This document shows, in pieces, positions 13,061 to 19,677 of a DNA stretch of 19,681 bases. The translations under genes and the position numbers were made by a program. Location: positions 1 to 19,681 of the forward strand of contig JAEWJG010000053.1 in NCBI GenBank assembly GCA_023386675.1, in the 5' to 3' direction. Origin of the DNA: Actinomycetes bacterium (GTDB lineage: Bacteria; Actinomycetota; Actinomycetes; Actinomycetales; Microbacteriaceae). The notes beneath the pieces were generated by a model. It had not been told where the DNA came from. It saw only the letters and a list, made by a program, of their open reading frames with translations, and ran no database searches. The stretch's first letter is position 1. Each line of letters opens with the position of its first letter.

Positions 13061-14671
13061 ATGACCGCAATCACACGGCATCGAGGGCGCTCGGCCCTCG
13101 CTGTTGGAACGGTGCTGTCGCTGGGTGTGCTGGGAGCTTTGGCGACCGGTACCGCTGCGACGGCGGCCTCGATCGATACCGCTCAGCAGGGTTCGATCAT
13201 GATCACCAAGTACGCGAACCCGGGTGGTGGTGACCAGAACCCCGACGGCACGGACAAGGAGCCGAACACGACGCCCATCGCGGGCGTGGAGTTCGAATAC
13301 TGCACCATCGACGGCATCGACCTTCTCGACGGCACGAACAAGGGTTGGGACGCGGTGAACAACATCTCGGCCACCGAGAAGCTCGCCGCCGCGGGGCAGC
13401 CCGGGGTGACCCCGCGGCCGAGCACGCTCGGCAGCTACACGTTGAGCAACTGCAGTGTCGTAACCACCGATCAGCTCGGTAAGGCGAACACCCCGAAGCT
13501 GCCGCTGGGCGCCTACTTCGTGCGCGAGATCTCCGCGCCGACCAACGTCGTGGAGCTGTCGGCCCCGTTCATCGTCACGCTGCCCACGCCGAAGGACCCC
13601 AAGAACCTGACCGGCGACTGGACGTACGACGTCCACGTGTACCCGAAGAACACCATCGCCGCCGGCCCGGTCAAGAACGTGGTCAAGCAGGATGCCAACG
13701 GGTCGCTCCTGGGTTCGCAGATCGAGTACCAGGTGACCCAGCTCGTTCCGAACCTCGCGGACGGTCAGCCCTACACCAAGTTCGTCCTGACGGACACGCT
13801 CGATGACAAGCTGGTCCCGAACGCGGGGTTCCCGGTGACGGTCAGCTGGATGGTCGGCGCGACCAAGACCGACTTCGTCCCGACGGATGACTACGTCGCG
13901 GCGTGGTCCGGCCAGACCCTGACGGTGACCTTCACCTCCGCTGGTCTGGCGAAGCTGAAGGGCGGGATGAACGTCATCTTCGACTTCCAGGCGACGGTGA
14001 CCAAGCCCGGTGACATCGACAACCAGGCGTTCGTGAACCTGAACGACTTCACCCTCACCCCGGGCACCCCGAACGGTGTGGACGGTTCGCCGACCAACAC
14101 GGTCACCACCCGATGGGGCGACCTGACCCTGGAGAAGGTCAACGCGGCCAACCTTTCCGACGGCCTGCTCGGCGCGAAGTTCAACGTCTACATGGGCACC
14201 ACCGACTCCGGCTGCACGGCGGACATCACGGGCCTGACGAAGGTCAACGATCCTGCCACCGGCAACCCCTTCGTCGCGACCTCCGACAGTGCCGGGAAGA
14301 TCTTCATCGGCGGTCTGTGGGTCGGTGACACGGAGAAGACCGTCGCGGCCGACGGCACGGTCTCGATGACCACCGTCGCGGGCCACGACTTCACGGCGCG
14401 CTGCTACGTGCTCGAGGAGATCCAGGCGCCGAACGGCTTCGTCCTGCCGACCGGTACCGCGGCTCTGACCGCGGTCCTGGTCAAGTCCGGCGCGAACGGT
14501 TCCGTCGCGCTGGCGAAGATCGAGAACACCCAGCAGGGCGTCCCCCAGCTGCCGTTCACGGGATCCAACGTCCAGGTCGCCCTGACCATCGGCGGCATCG
14601 CGCTGTTGATCATCGCACTCGGTGGCGTCATGATCGTCCGTCGCCGCAACTCCACCCGCGAGAACGCGTAA
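13061..14671 (+). CDS. SpaH/EbpB-family LPXTG-anchored major pilin
   Basis: The 536-residue precursor has a Sec signal peptide (basic start, hydrophobic core, probable cleavage after ATAA near residue 36). It ends in a sorting signal: LPFTG at 497-501, a hydrophobic helix, then RRRNSTRENA. The pilin motif WTYDVHVYPK places the polymerising lysine at K196. The E-box YVLEEIQAP (449-457) supplies E453 for an internal isopeptide bond. The middle region (PVKNVVKQ to AFVNLND) looks like an isopeptide-forming pilin D1/D2 domain, and the last domain is Cna-B-like. Four cysteines fall as C81/C131 and C385/C448, one pair in the first and one in the last domain, suggesting disulfides; C. diphtheriae SpaA has one in its last domain. 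The class C sortase encoded next would link LPXT threonine to K196 of the neighbouring subunit. Confidence 0.96.
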   Translation: MTAITRHRGRSALAVGTVLSLGVLGALATGTAATAASIDTAQQGSIMITKYANPGGGDQNPDGTDKEPNTTPIAGVEFEYCTIDGIDLLDGTNKGWDAVNNISATEKLAAAGQPGVTPRPSTLGSYTLSNCSVVTTDQLGKANTPKLPLGAYFVREISAPTNVVELSAPFIVTLPTPKDPKNLTGDWTYDVHVYPKNTIAAGPVKNVVKQDANGSLLGSQIEYQVTQLVPNLADGQPYTKFVLTDTLDDKLVPNAGFPVTVSWMVGATKTDFVPTDDYVAAWSGQTLTVTFTSAGLAKLKGGMNVIFDFQATVTKPGDIDNQAFVNLNDFTLTPGTPNGVDGSPTNTVTTRWGDLTLEKVNAANLSDGLLGAKFNVYMGTTDSGCTADITGLTKVNDPATGNPFVATSDSAGKIFIGGLWVGDTEKTVAADGTVSMTTVAGHDFTARCYVLEEIQAPNGFVLPTGTAALTAVLVKSGANGSVALAKIENTQQGVPQLPFTGSNVQVALTIGGIALLIIALGGVMIVRRRNSTRENA

Positions 14672-14688
14672 CCGCGAGCCCGCGCACC

Positions 14689-14723
14689 GACGGGGTGGGC
14701 CGGGACAACCGGCCCATCCCGTC
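14689..14723 (+). terminator. Intercistronic hairpin between pilin and sortase genes
   Basis: GACGGGGTGGGCCGG (14689-14703) pairs with CCGGCCCATCCCGTC (14709-14723) over 15 positions, with one G-T that is a wobble in RNA, and a 5-base loop GACAA. No T-tract follows. It starts 17 bases after the pilin stop. It could be a partial terminator or a 3'-end stabiliser that lets pilin mRNA exceed sortase mRNA. Confidence 0.75.
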
Positions 14724-14736
14724 TCCGCATAGGTAA

Positions 14737-14760
14737 CCCGAATACCCGAACTCCCGAACT
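14737..14760 (+). repeat. Three tandem 8-base repeats directly before the sortase start
   Basis: CCCGAATA, CCCGAACT and CCCGAACT follow one another without gaps and end one base before the ATG at 14762. They occupy the place where a Shine-Dalgarno sequence would be expected; none is present. Change in copy number would alter the distance from start codon to any upstream signal. Confidence 0.6.
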
Positions 14761-14761
14761 C

Positions 14762-15724
14762 ATGTCACGTTACGTTCCTCGCCACGCGACGCTCCGGCGC
14801 AGGTGGCGCCCGAGCTTCTTGCTGATCCTCACCGCGGTGCTCGCAGGCGTCGGAGCGACGGTGCTCGCCTACTCGCCCGCGGCGAGCTGGATCAACGACT
14901 ACAACCAGTCGCTCGTCGTCCACCAATACAACGAGTCCGTCAAGAAGGTGAAGCCCACGGCATCCGAGCAGATCGCCGAGGCGCGACGGTACAACGCCGA
15001 TCTCTCCGCGGGCGCCGTTCTCGAGAAGAACGCGAACGTCCCCGTCGGAAACGGCAAGAGCGGTCAGAAGACCTACGACTACTGGAAACTGCTCGACACC
15101 CCCAACGGCGCGATGTCGCGGATCCAGATCCCCTCGATCGGCGTGGACCTGCCCATCTATCACGGCACCAGCGATCAAGCCCTCCTCAAAGGCGCCGGCC
15201 ATCTCCAGGGAACTTCGCTCCCTGTCGGCGGGAAGAACACGCACTCGGTGATCACCGCGCATCGAGGCCTGGCCGACTCCACGATGTTCACCAACCTCGA
15301 CAAGGTGAAGATCGGTGACACCTTCACGTTGACCACCTTCGGCCAGGTAATCACCTACAAGGTCTTCGACAGCCGCGTCGTCGAACCGGAAGACACCACG
15401 ACGTTGCGCCAAGAGGCCGGCAAAGACCTGGTGACGCTCGTGACCTGTACGCCGCTGGGCATCAACACCCATCGGATCCTGGTCACGGGAAAACGCATCC
15501 TTCCGACGCCGCCCAAGGCCATCAGCGATGCCAAAAGCCCGCAGGGAGGCCTGCCATTTCCGTGGTGGCTGGTCATCTACTGCGGCGTGCTCGTCCTCGT
15601 CGGCTTCTACGTCTGGTGGGCCGGTCGGACGGCACCCGGCGCGTCGATCCGCACGCGTGAACGCTCGAAGAAGCCGCGTCGCTCCCGAAGCGGTCGAAAG
15701 CGAGCGACACCTGATTCCGAATAG
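14762..15724 (+). CDS. Class C (pilin-polymerising) sortase
   Basis: The 320-residue product is a membrane-anchored transpeptidase. An N-terminal helix (about 17-39) and a second one near the C-terminus (about 263-288) bracket the sortase fold, the two-anchor layout of class C enzymes. The sequence has RIQIPSIGVDLPIYHGT, catalytic H167 in TAHRG, C229 in LVTCTPLG and R238 in THRILVTG. The regulatory lid usually carries a DP-aromatic motif ahead of the core. Here the corresponding stretch reads EKNANVPVG, without the aspartate and aromatic, so the lid seems altered or absent. The C-terminus is very basic (KKPRRSRSGRKR), probably cytoplasmic. Placement right after the pilin gene identifies its substrate. 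The start lacks a ribosome-binding site, but the first helix follows closely and no better start is seen. Confidence 0.94.
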   Translation: MSRYVPRHATLRRRWRPSFLLILTAVLAGVGATVLAYSPAASWINDYNQSLVVHQYNESVKKVKPTASEQIAEARRYNADLSAGAVLEKNANVPVGNGKSGQKTYDYWKLLDTPNGAMSRIQIPSIGVDLPIYHGTSDQALLKGAGHLQGTSLPVGGKNTHSVITAHRGLADSTMFTNLDKVKIGDTFTLTTFGQVITYKVFDSRVVEPEDTTTLRQEAGKDLVTLVTCTPLGINTHRILVTGKRILPTPPKAISDAKSPQGGLPFPWWLVIYCGVLVLVGFYVWWAGRTAPGASIRTRERSKKPRRSRSGRKRATPDSE

Positions 15725-15788
15725 TCGCGTCATGGAATCGCTCTAGCTGCGTCTATAGAAGTGAGATCGGTGTCTGAAGGGAGGCGGC

Positions 15789-17249
15789 ATGACGGTGATG
15801 CCACGCGGCAAGTCCCGGTGGGGGAAAGGGCGACGCTCGTCCTTCGTGGCGTCCGGTCGCCGACCGACCGTCGTCCCCGATGCCCTGTCGTGGCGTGACC
15901 AGCTCGGCGAATCGACAGCCCCGAAAGGGGCCGCAGCATGGGCTGCGGCAAGCAGTGCGCAATCCGGGCGGACCATCGTCGACGCGGGCCCCTACGGGTT
16001 GGTCGACCTCGCCGCCGTCGACGCGACGTTCGACGGCGCCCCTCGAGACATGGGTGTCGTCTGGTGGGATAAGCGTTCGTACCGCCAAGAGGACCACGAC
16101 GACGAGACCATCCAGACGGCCTTCGTTCCCGCCTCGATCGCGGACCATGTCTCTTTGGCCGGCCCGGTCCGCGAGGCCCCTGCAGGGCGCGAGCCCTCGC
16201 TAGCGCCGCCGCATCCACACACGCACGGGTCCTCGCCCACGGAGGGCGCCTCCCGGGGTTTCCTCGAGACCGTCTATGGCGACGGCGGCACCGACTCGCC
16301 GGCGCGGCCGGTTCCTGCGCACGGACCGACGGCGTCCCTGACCGAGGAACTCCGTCCCCGGAAGACCCGTGAACGGAAGGTACATCCCGCTGCCGCGTCG
16401 GTTACAGTGCCCGCTCCTGCAGGCGCCCCGGCGTCGGCGCCCGCGCCGGCTGCAGAGCTGCTCGCCGAGCCCGTGCCCGCCGCACGTCAGGCGCCAGTCG
16501 AAGAACGGCCTCGTCGAGGTCATGCCCGACGCTCGCGTCACGTCGCCCTTGTGCCGAAGCGGCGAGGAATCGCGAGGGAGTCCTCCGGGACGCAACCGCG
16601 GCGGGATCGGCTGCGCCGTCGGCGCATGCGCCGGCGACTCATCGTCGGAACGATCCTCGTGCTCGTGGCCTTCGTGACGACCTTCCTCATCCAGAGCGCC
16701 ATCATCACGCCGTTCACCGTGCCGTCCGTCTCGATGGAGAACACGCTTCACGTGGGCGATCGCATCCTGGTCAATCGAGCGGCCTACGCCGGCGCGGAGA
16801 TGCACAGAGGAGACGTCGTGGTCTTCCGTGATCCAGGAGGCTGGCTGACCAACGCTGATCGGCCCGGTGGGAAGGATACGGGCGACTACCTCGTGAAGAG
16901 GATCGTCGGCCTTCCCGGCGATCACGTCGCGTGCTGCGGGACGAACGGGAAGCTGACAGTCAACGGAGTAGAGGTCGAAGAGCCCGACGCATTGGTACCC
17001 GATGCTTCGAACGCGGCGAATCCTTTTGATGTCACCGTTCCCTCGGGTGCGCTCTGGGTGCTGGGAGACAACCGATTCAAGTCGCGCGACTCCAGCCGAG
17101 TCCAGGATCTTCCTTCTAAGGGATTCGTGCCGATCAAGAACGTGGTCGGAGAGGCGGTTCTCAAAGTCTGGCCGCTCACGGACTTCTCGCCGATCCCGTC
17201 CGCCCGCGACGCCTTCGCGGCGGTCCCAGACCCGTCATGTCCGATCTGA
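15789..17249 (+). CDS. Signal peptidase I of the pilus locus with a long N-terminal extension
   Basis: The 486-residue product carries a complete type I signal peptidase in its C-terminal 200 residues. It has an anchor helix (about 284-306) preceded by RRRRMRRR, the nucleophile S315 in VPSVSMENTL, the general base K370 in GDYLVKRIVGLPGD, and a box E GDNRFKSRDSSR. The Ser-Lys dyad would cleave signal peptides on the outer membrane face. Residues 1-280 are unusual. They form a hydrophilic, Pro/Ala-rich, probably disordered cytoplasmic region with a more ordered start (SWRDQLGE, IVDAGPYGLVDLAAVDATF, MGVVWWDKRSYRQ). Housekeeping signal peptidases have only a short cytoplasmic tail. The ATG at 15789 has GGGAGG six bases upstream. 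The stop overlaps the next gene by 13 bases. A dedicated role in pilin processing is inferred from position. Confidence 0.92.
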   Translation: MTVMPRGKSRWGKGRRSSFVASGRRPTVVPDALSWRDQLGESTAPKGAAAWAAASSAQSGRTIVDAGPYGLVDLAAVDATFDGAPRDMGVVWWDKRSYRQEDHDDETIQTAFVPASIADHVSLAGPVREAPAGREPSLAPPHPHTHGSSPTEGASRGFLETVYGDGGTDSPARPVPAHGPTASLTEELRPRKTRERKVHPAAASVTVPAPAGAPASAPAPAAELLAEPVPAARQAPVEERPRRGHARRSRHVALVPKRRGIARESSGTQPRRDRLRRRRMRRRLIVGTILVLVAFVTTFLIQSAIITPFTVPSVSMENTLHVGDRILVNRAAYAGAEMHRGDVVVFRDPGGWLTNADRPGGKDTGDYLVKRIVGLPGDHVACCGTNGKLTVNGVEVEEPDALVPDASNAANPFDVTVPSGALWVLGDNRFKSRDSSRVQDLPSKGFVPIKNVVGEAVLKVWPLTDFSPIPSARDAFAAVPDPSCPI

Positions 17250-17590
17250 AACGTGCGTCGGGGCTCGACGAAGTAGACGGGCTCGATGAATCCGCTGAAG
17301 GGGTCCCCGCACCCCACACCGCCTCAGAATTCGTCGCAGACTACGTGCTCCCCGCGGTCGTGCCACGACACACGAGCTTTGTCGCAGTCCTGGCGCTGGC
17401 ACTGTCATTTGTGATTCCCGTCGGCGGGATCGTGCTGGGTCACCGCGTCATCCGCAAGCTGCAGCACGACGGTGGCCGCGGCCGATCCGTGGCCCAAGCG
17501 GCCGTCGTCATCGGCTACCTCAATGTTCTGCTGCTGGCACTGATCGCCGTCAACGTCGTGGCGGCGATGGCCTTCGGCCACGCCGCCTGA
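17237..17590 (+). CDS. DUF4190-like two-TM protein, last gene of the pilus locus
   Basis: The 117-residue product has a hydrophilic acidic N-terminus of about 45 residues and two membrane helices (about 47-68 and 86-112). They are joined by a cytoplasmic-type turn GHRVIRKLQHDGGRGRSVAQAAVVIGYL. The GIVLGHRVIRKLQ...GRGRSVA pattern is that of DUF4190 proteins, which have no known function. The ATG lies inside the end of the signal peptidase gene (13-base overlap, different frame), so translation is probably coupled. It may be an assembly or localisation partner of the sortase or peptidase; that is inference from position only. Its stop faces the convergent lipoprotein gene 12 bases away. Confidence 0.82.
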   Translation: MSDLKRASGLDEVDGLDESAEGVPAPHTASEFVADYVLPAVVPRHTSFVAVLALALSFVIPVGGIVLGHRVIRKLQHDGGRGRSVAQAAVVIGYLNVLLLALIAVNVVAAMAFGHAA

Positions 17591-17601
17591 CCAGCAGGCC
17601 G

Positions 17602-18621
17602 CTAGCGCACGACCGAGGGCGACGACGCGTGCTCGACGAAGGCCGACTCGGGTCGGGACCCATCCGCCGGCGCCGAGTAGACGTTGAAATCCCCTTCCGC
17701 GCCCGCCACTGGGATCCCGAAAAGCAGGGTCTGGTCGTCCAGCCAATCGGCTTGGTCGTCCACGTTCCCGGTCAGCGGCAGCACGGTCTCGGCCTTCGAC
17801 GCGAGGTCGTAGACGGCGAGCGTCCAGCGTGGCTGGTCGGCGGTGCCGAGATTCTTCTTGAACGCGACCCGTTTGCCGTCCGGTGACAGCGACGGGCACT
17901 CGGCGCCCTCGCGGAGGGCCACGACCGTCCGTCCGCGGAGGTTGCCGCGGACCAGCCAGGTCTTCCCCGCCGAAGCCGCAGTCGCGTAGAAGGTGTTGTC
18001 GTCGGAGGCGAACGTGACGCCCCAGAAGTTGAGATCGTCCTGGTAATACGGTTTCGCATCCAGCAGGAAGGTGAAGGCGTCGAGCGGGCCGTAATACGTT
18101 CCGTGCACCTGCGTGATGATCGTCTGCGTCGCGAACTTCACGTTCGCGTAGGACTCGCCGTCGACGAACGAAGTCCACGCGGCGAGCTGCGAGTCGGAGG
18201 AGAGACGCGTCCGGCTGGGCGGCCCGGGCAGCGACCAGAACAGGTTCTCCGATCCATCCGACTCGTAGAGGGTCTCCCGGTAGCCGACCGGAGTGGTCGC
18301 GAGTCGGCTCATGCACGAAAGCGCGCCGCGCGTCGCGTAGACCCTCTCGCAGCTCAGCGGGGACACCGTGCGCTTGCCTCCCGGCGCCGTGAGCGGCACG
18401 GACGCGACCTTCCCGAAGGCCGCGCCCGCCTGGGTGTTGCGGAAGACGATGCTCGGACGGGAGGGCGTCCGCCAGCCCGAATCGGGAGCCGGCGACGGGC
18501 TCGCCAGCGGCGACGCCGGCGGAAGGCTCGGGTTTTCGGACGAGCATCCAGCACTCACGCCGAGCAGAACGGCCGCGGTGATCGTCGCCACCGTGACCCG
18601 CGTCATACCCTTGGTTCGCAT
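17602..18621 (-). CDS. Lipoprotein with a TolB/PD40-like beta-propeller
   Basis: The 339-residue product begins with a lipoprotein signal peptide: basic start, hydrophobic core VATITAAVLLGVSAGC, and C26 as the lipidated cysteine (position -3 is Ser, slightly off the usual Leu). A Ser/Pro-rich spacer (SLPPASPLASPSPAP) follows. The rest consists of repeated strand units, the clearest being CPSLSPDGKRVAFKKN, a PD40 (WD40-like TolB) motif; others are WLDDQTLLFGIP and TFASDDNTFYATAA. A cell-surface propeller that binds proteins or ligands is the likely form. Two further Cys (in SCERV and SCMSR) may form a disulfide. GGAGGG seven bases before the ATG at 18621 supports this start. The gene converges on the pilus locus; a functional tie is not shown. 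Confidence 0.85.
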   Translation of the reverse strand: MRTKGMTRVTVATITAAVLLGVSAGCSSENPSLPPASPLASPSPAPDSGWRTPSRPSIVFRNTQAGAAFGKVASVPLTAPGGKRTVSPLSCERVYATRGALSCMSRLATTPVGYRETLYESDGSENLFWSLPGPPSRTRLSSDSQLAAWTSFVDGESYANVKFATQTIITQVHGTYYGPLDAFTFLLDAKPYYQDDLNFWGVTFASDDNTFYATAASAGKTWLVRGNLRGRTVVALREGAECPSLSPDGKRVAFKKNLGTADQPRWTLAVYDLASKAETVLPLTGNVDDQADWLDDQTLLFGIPVAGAEGDFNVYSAPADGSRPESAFVEHASSPSVVR

Positions 18622-18691
18622 CCGTCGTCCCTCCGCCTCTTCCTACCGTTAATGACGAGGCGGACGACAGACCATTACGCGATCGTGTGGA

Positions 18692-19387
18692 TCAGCCGAT
18701 CAGCGACACCGCCCGGGCGATCACGAGGGCCAGCAGCGCGAACCCGGCGAACGACTCCAGCGACATGAGCAGCTTCGCCCGGTGGGTGAGCGGCATGGTG
18801 TCGGTGGGGCTGAACGCCATCGAGTTGGACAGCGAGAAGTAGAAGTAGTCGATGTAGTTCGGGACCCAGTCGGCGGTCTTGCTGGATCCGCGGGCGACCT
18901 CGTCCACGGCGTCGTGGTCCTCGTCCTGCGGGAACCGGAAGTCCGCCAGAGCCAGCTTCGGGCGGGGCACCATCGCGCGGGCGACGGGTCCGCCGCGGTC
19001 GAGCACCCAGAACACGAGGGCGAAGGCGATCACGTTGGTGATCCACACCTGCAGCGACGCGAGAAGGAGCTCGGAGCCGTTGCCGTGCTTGTTCAGCAGC
19101 CGGAAGATCGTCTCGCCGAAGGCGATCTGGTTGGCGACGAGGATGAAGATGGCGAGCGCGATCTCCGCCCGGCGCGACCAGACCGACTCCCGGGTCAGGT
19201 GGTGGGGGTTGTAGATCACCAGCGCGACCACCATGAGCACGCAGATGCCGACCACCGCGTACCGTTCGATGGCGGGGACGACGCTGGGCAGGAACGCGTA
19301 GGCGACGAGGGCGACGACGGTGGCGATCACGGCGGGCCAGCGATGCTCCGGCCGGGCCGACCGCTCCCTCTTCTCTATCTGGGTCAC
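18692..19387 (-). CDS. DUF1345-like membrane protein with a pore-like C-terminal hairpin
   Basis: The 231-residue product (GTG start) has about five or six hydrophobic helices: two at residues 18-60, two in the middle (IALAIFILVANQIAFGETI and VWITNVIAFALVFWVLDRG), and a final pair. The final pair reads YIDYFYFSLSNSMAFSPTD, then MPLTHRAKLLMSLESFAGFALLALVIARAV. This arrangement (D-Y-F-Y-F-S, short re-entrant-like loop with S-P-T-D, then a helix) matches the end of DUF1345 proteins and recalls two-TM potassium channel pores, but lacks the TVGYG filter. The open frame extends upstream, but the extra 50 residues are basic and unlike the family. TACTGT seven bases before the GTG at 19387 and the terminator upstream support the chosen start. 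Function unknown. Confidence 0.8.
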   Translation of the reverse strand: MTQIEKRERSARPEHRWPAVIATVVALVAYAFLPSVVPAIERYAVVGICVLMVVALVIYNPHHLTRESVWSRRAEIALAIFILVANQIAFGETIFRLLNKHGNGSELLLASLQVWITNVIAFALVFWVLDRGGPVARAMVPRPKLALADFRFPQDEDHDAVDEVARGSSKTADWVPNYIDYFYFSLSNSMAFSPTDTMPLTHRAKLLMSLESFAGFALLALVIARAVSLIG

Positions 19388-19394
19388 ACCGGGA

Positions 19395-19400
19395 ACAGTA
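19395..19400 (-). promoter_or_regulatory. -10 hexamer for the DUF1345-like gene
   Basis: On the minus strand TACTGT lies seven bases before the GTG at 19387, immediately after a terminator-like hairpin. There is no ribosome-binding site, consistent with a leaderless transcript. Confidence 0.5.
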
Positions 19401-19406
19401 AACCCT

Positions 19407-19441
19407 GGAGTGGGCGACCTCAGTTGAAGATCGCCCACTCC
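19407..19441 (-). terminator. Hairpin terminator overlapping the end of the upstream hypothetical gene
   Basis: GGAGTGGGCGA (19407-19417) and TCGCCCACTCC (19431-19441) form a perfect 11-base-pair stem with a 13-base loop. Read on the minus strand it is followed by AGGGTTTACTGTT. The stop codon of the 19665 gene lies in the loop, so the hairpin is partly coding. Confidence 0.65.
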
Positions 19442-19665
19442 GAACGGTCGAGTCGGGCACGGTTGCCGTTGATGACGAGGTACCACGAGCCCTCGTCGCG
19501 ATGGAGGTACTCGGCGAGGATGGTCGTGTACTTCCACTCCCCGCCGACCAGATTCCAGCGGATCAAGGAGATGAGCTGGCCCTGGCGCAGGTACGGGACC
19601 GCGACGAAATCATCTTGACGGTGGGGCTCCGGTGCGCTGCGGGCCCCCGTCCGCTGCATGCTCAT
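19420..19665 (-). CDS. Small conserved-looking soluble protein, function unknown
   Basis: The 81-residue product has a basic, probably disordered start of about 17 residues, then a compact beta-rich body: DDFVAVPYLRQGQLISLIRW, EWKYTTILAEYLHRD, SWYLVINGNRARLDRSEW. The density of Trp and Tyr and the regular strand pattern suggest a small beta-sheet fold that might bind a ligand or nucleic acid. I do not recognise a family. The start at 19665 is supported by TACAGT six bases upstream; a second ATG two codons later is possible. A terminator hairpin covers its last codons and stop. Confidence 0.7.
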   Translation of the reverse strand: MSMQRTGARSAPEPHRQDDFVAVPYLRQGQLISLIRWNLVGGEWKYTTILAEYLHRDEGSWYLVINGNRARLDRSEWAIFN

Positions 19666-19671
19666 GTGCGA

Positions 19672-19677
19672 ACTGTA
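19672..19677 (-). promoter_or_regulatory. -10 hexamer for the small hypothetical gene
   Basis: TACAGT on the minus strand ends six bases before the ATG at 19665, with no ribosome-binding site. It is the same hexamer and spacing as before the histidine kinase gene. Confidence 0.5.

Noticed and set aside
13007..14386. Open frame of 459 codons on the minus strand
   Set aside because: It is antisense to the pilin gene, whose signal peptide, pilin motif, E-box and LPFTG leave no doubt about the coding strand.
19388..19537. N-terminal extension of the DUF1345-like gene to an ATG at 19537
   Set aside because: The extra 50 residues are basic, low in structure and antisense-like to the body of the 19420-19665 gene. 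The GTG at 19387 has a -10 hexamer just upstream.
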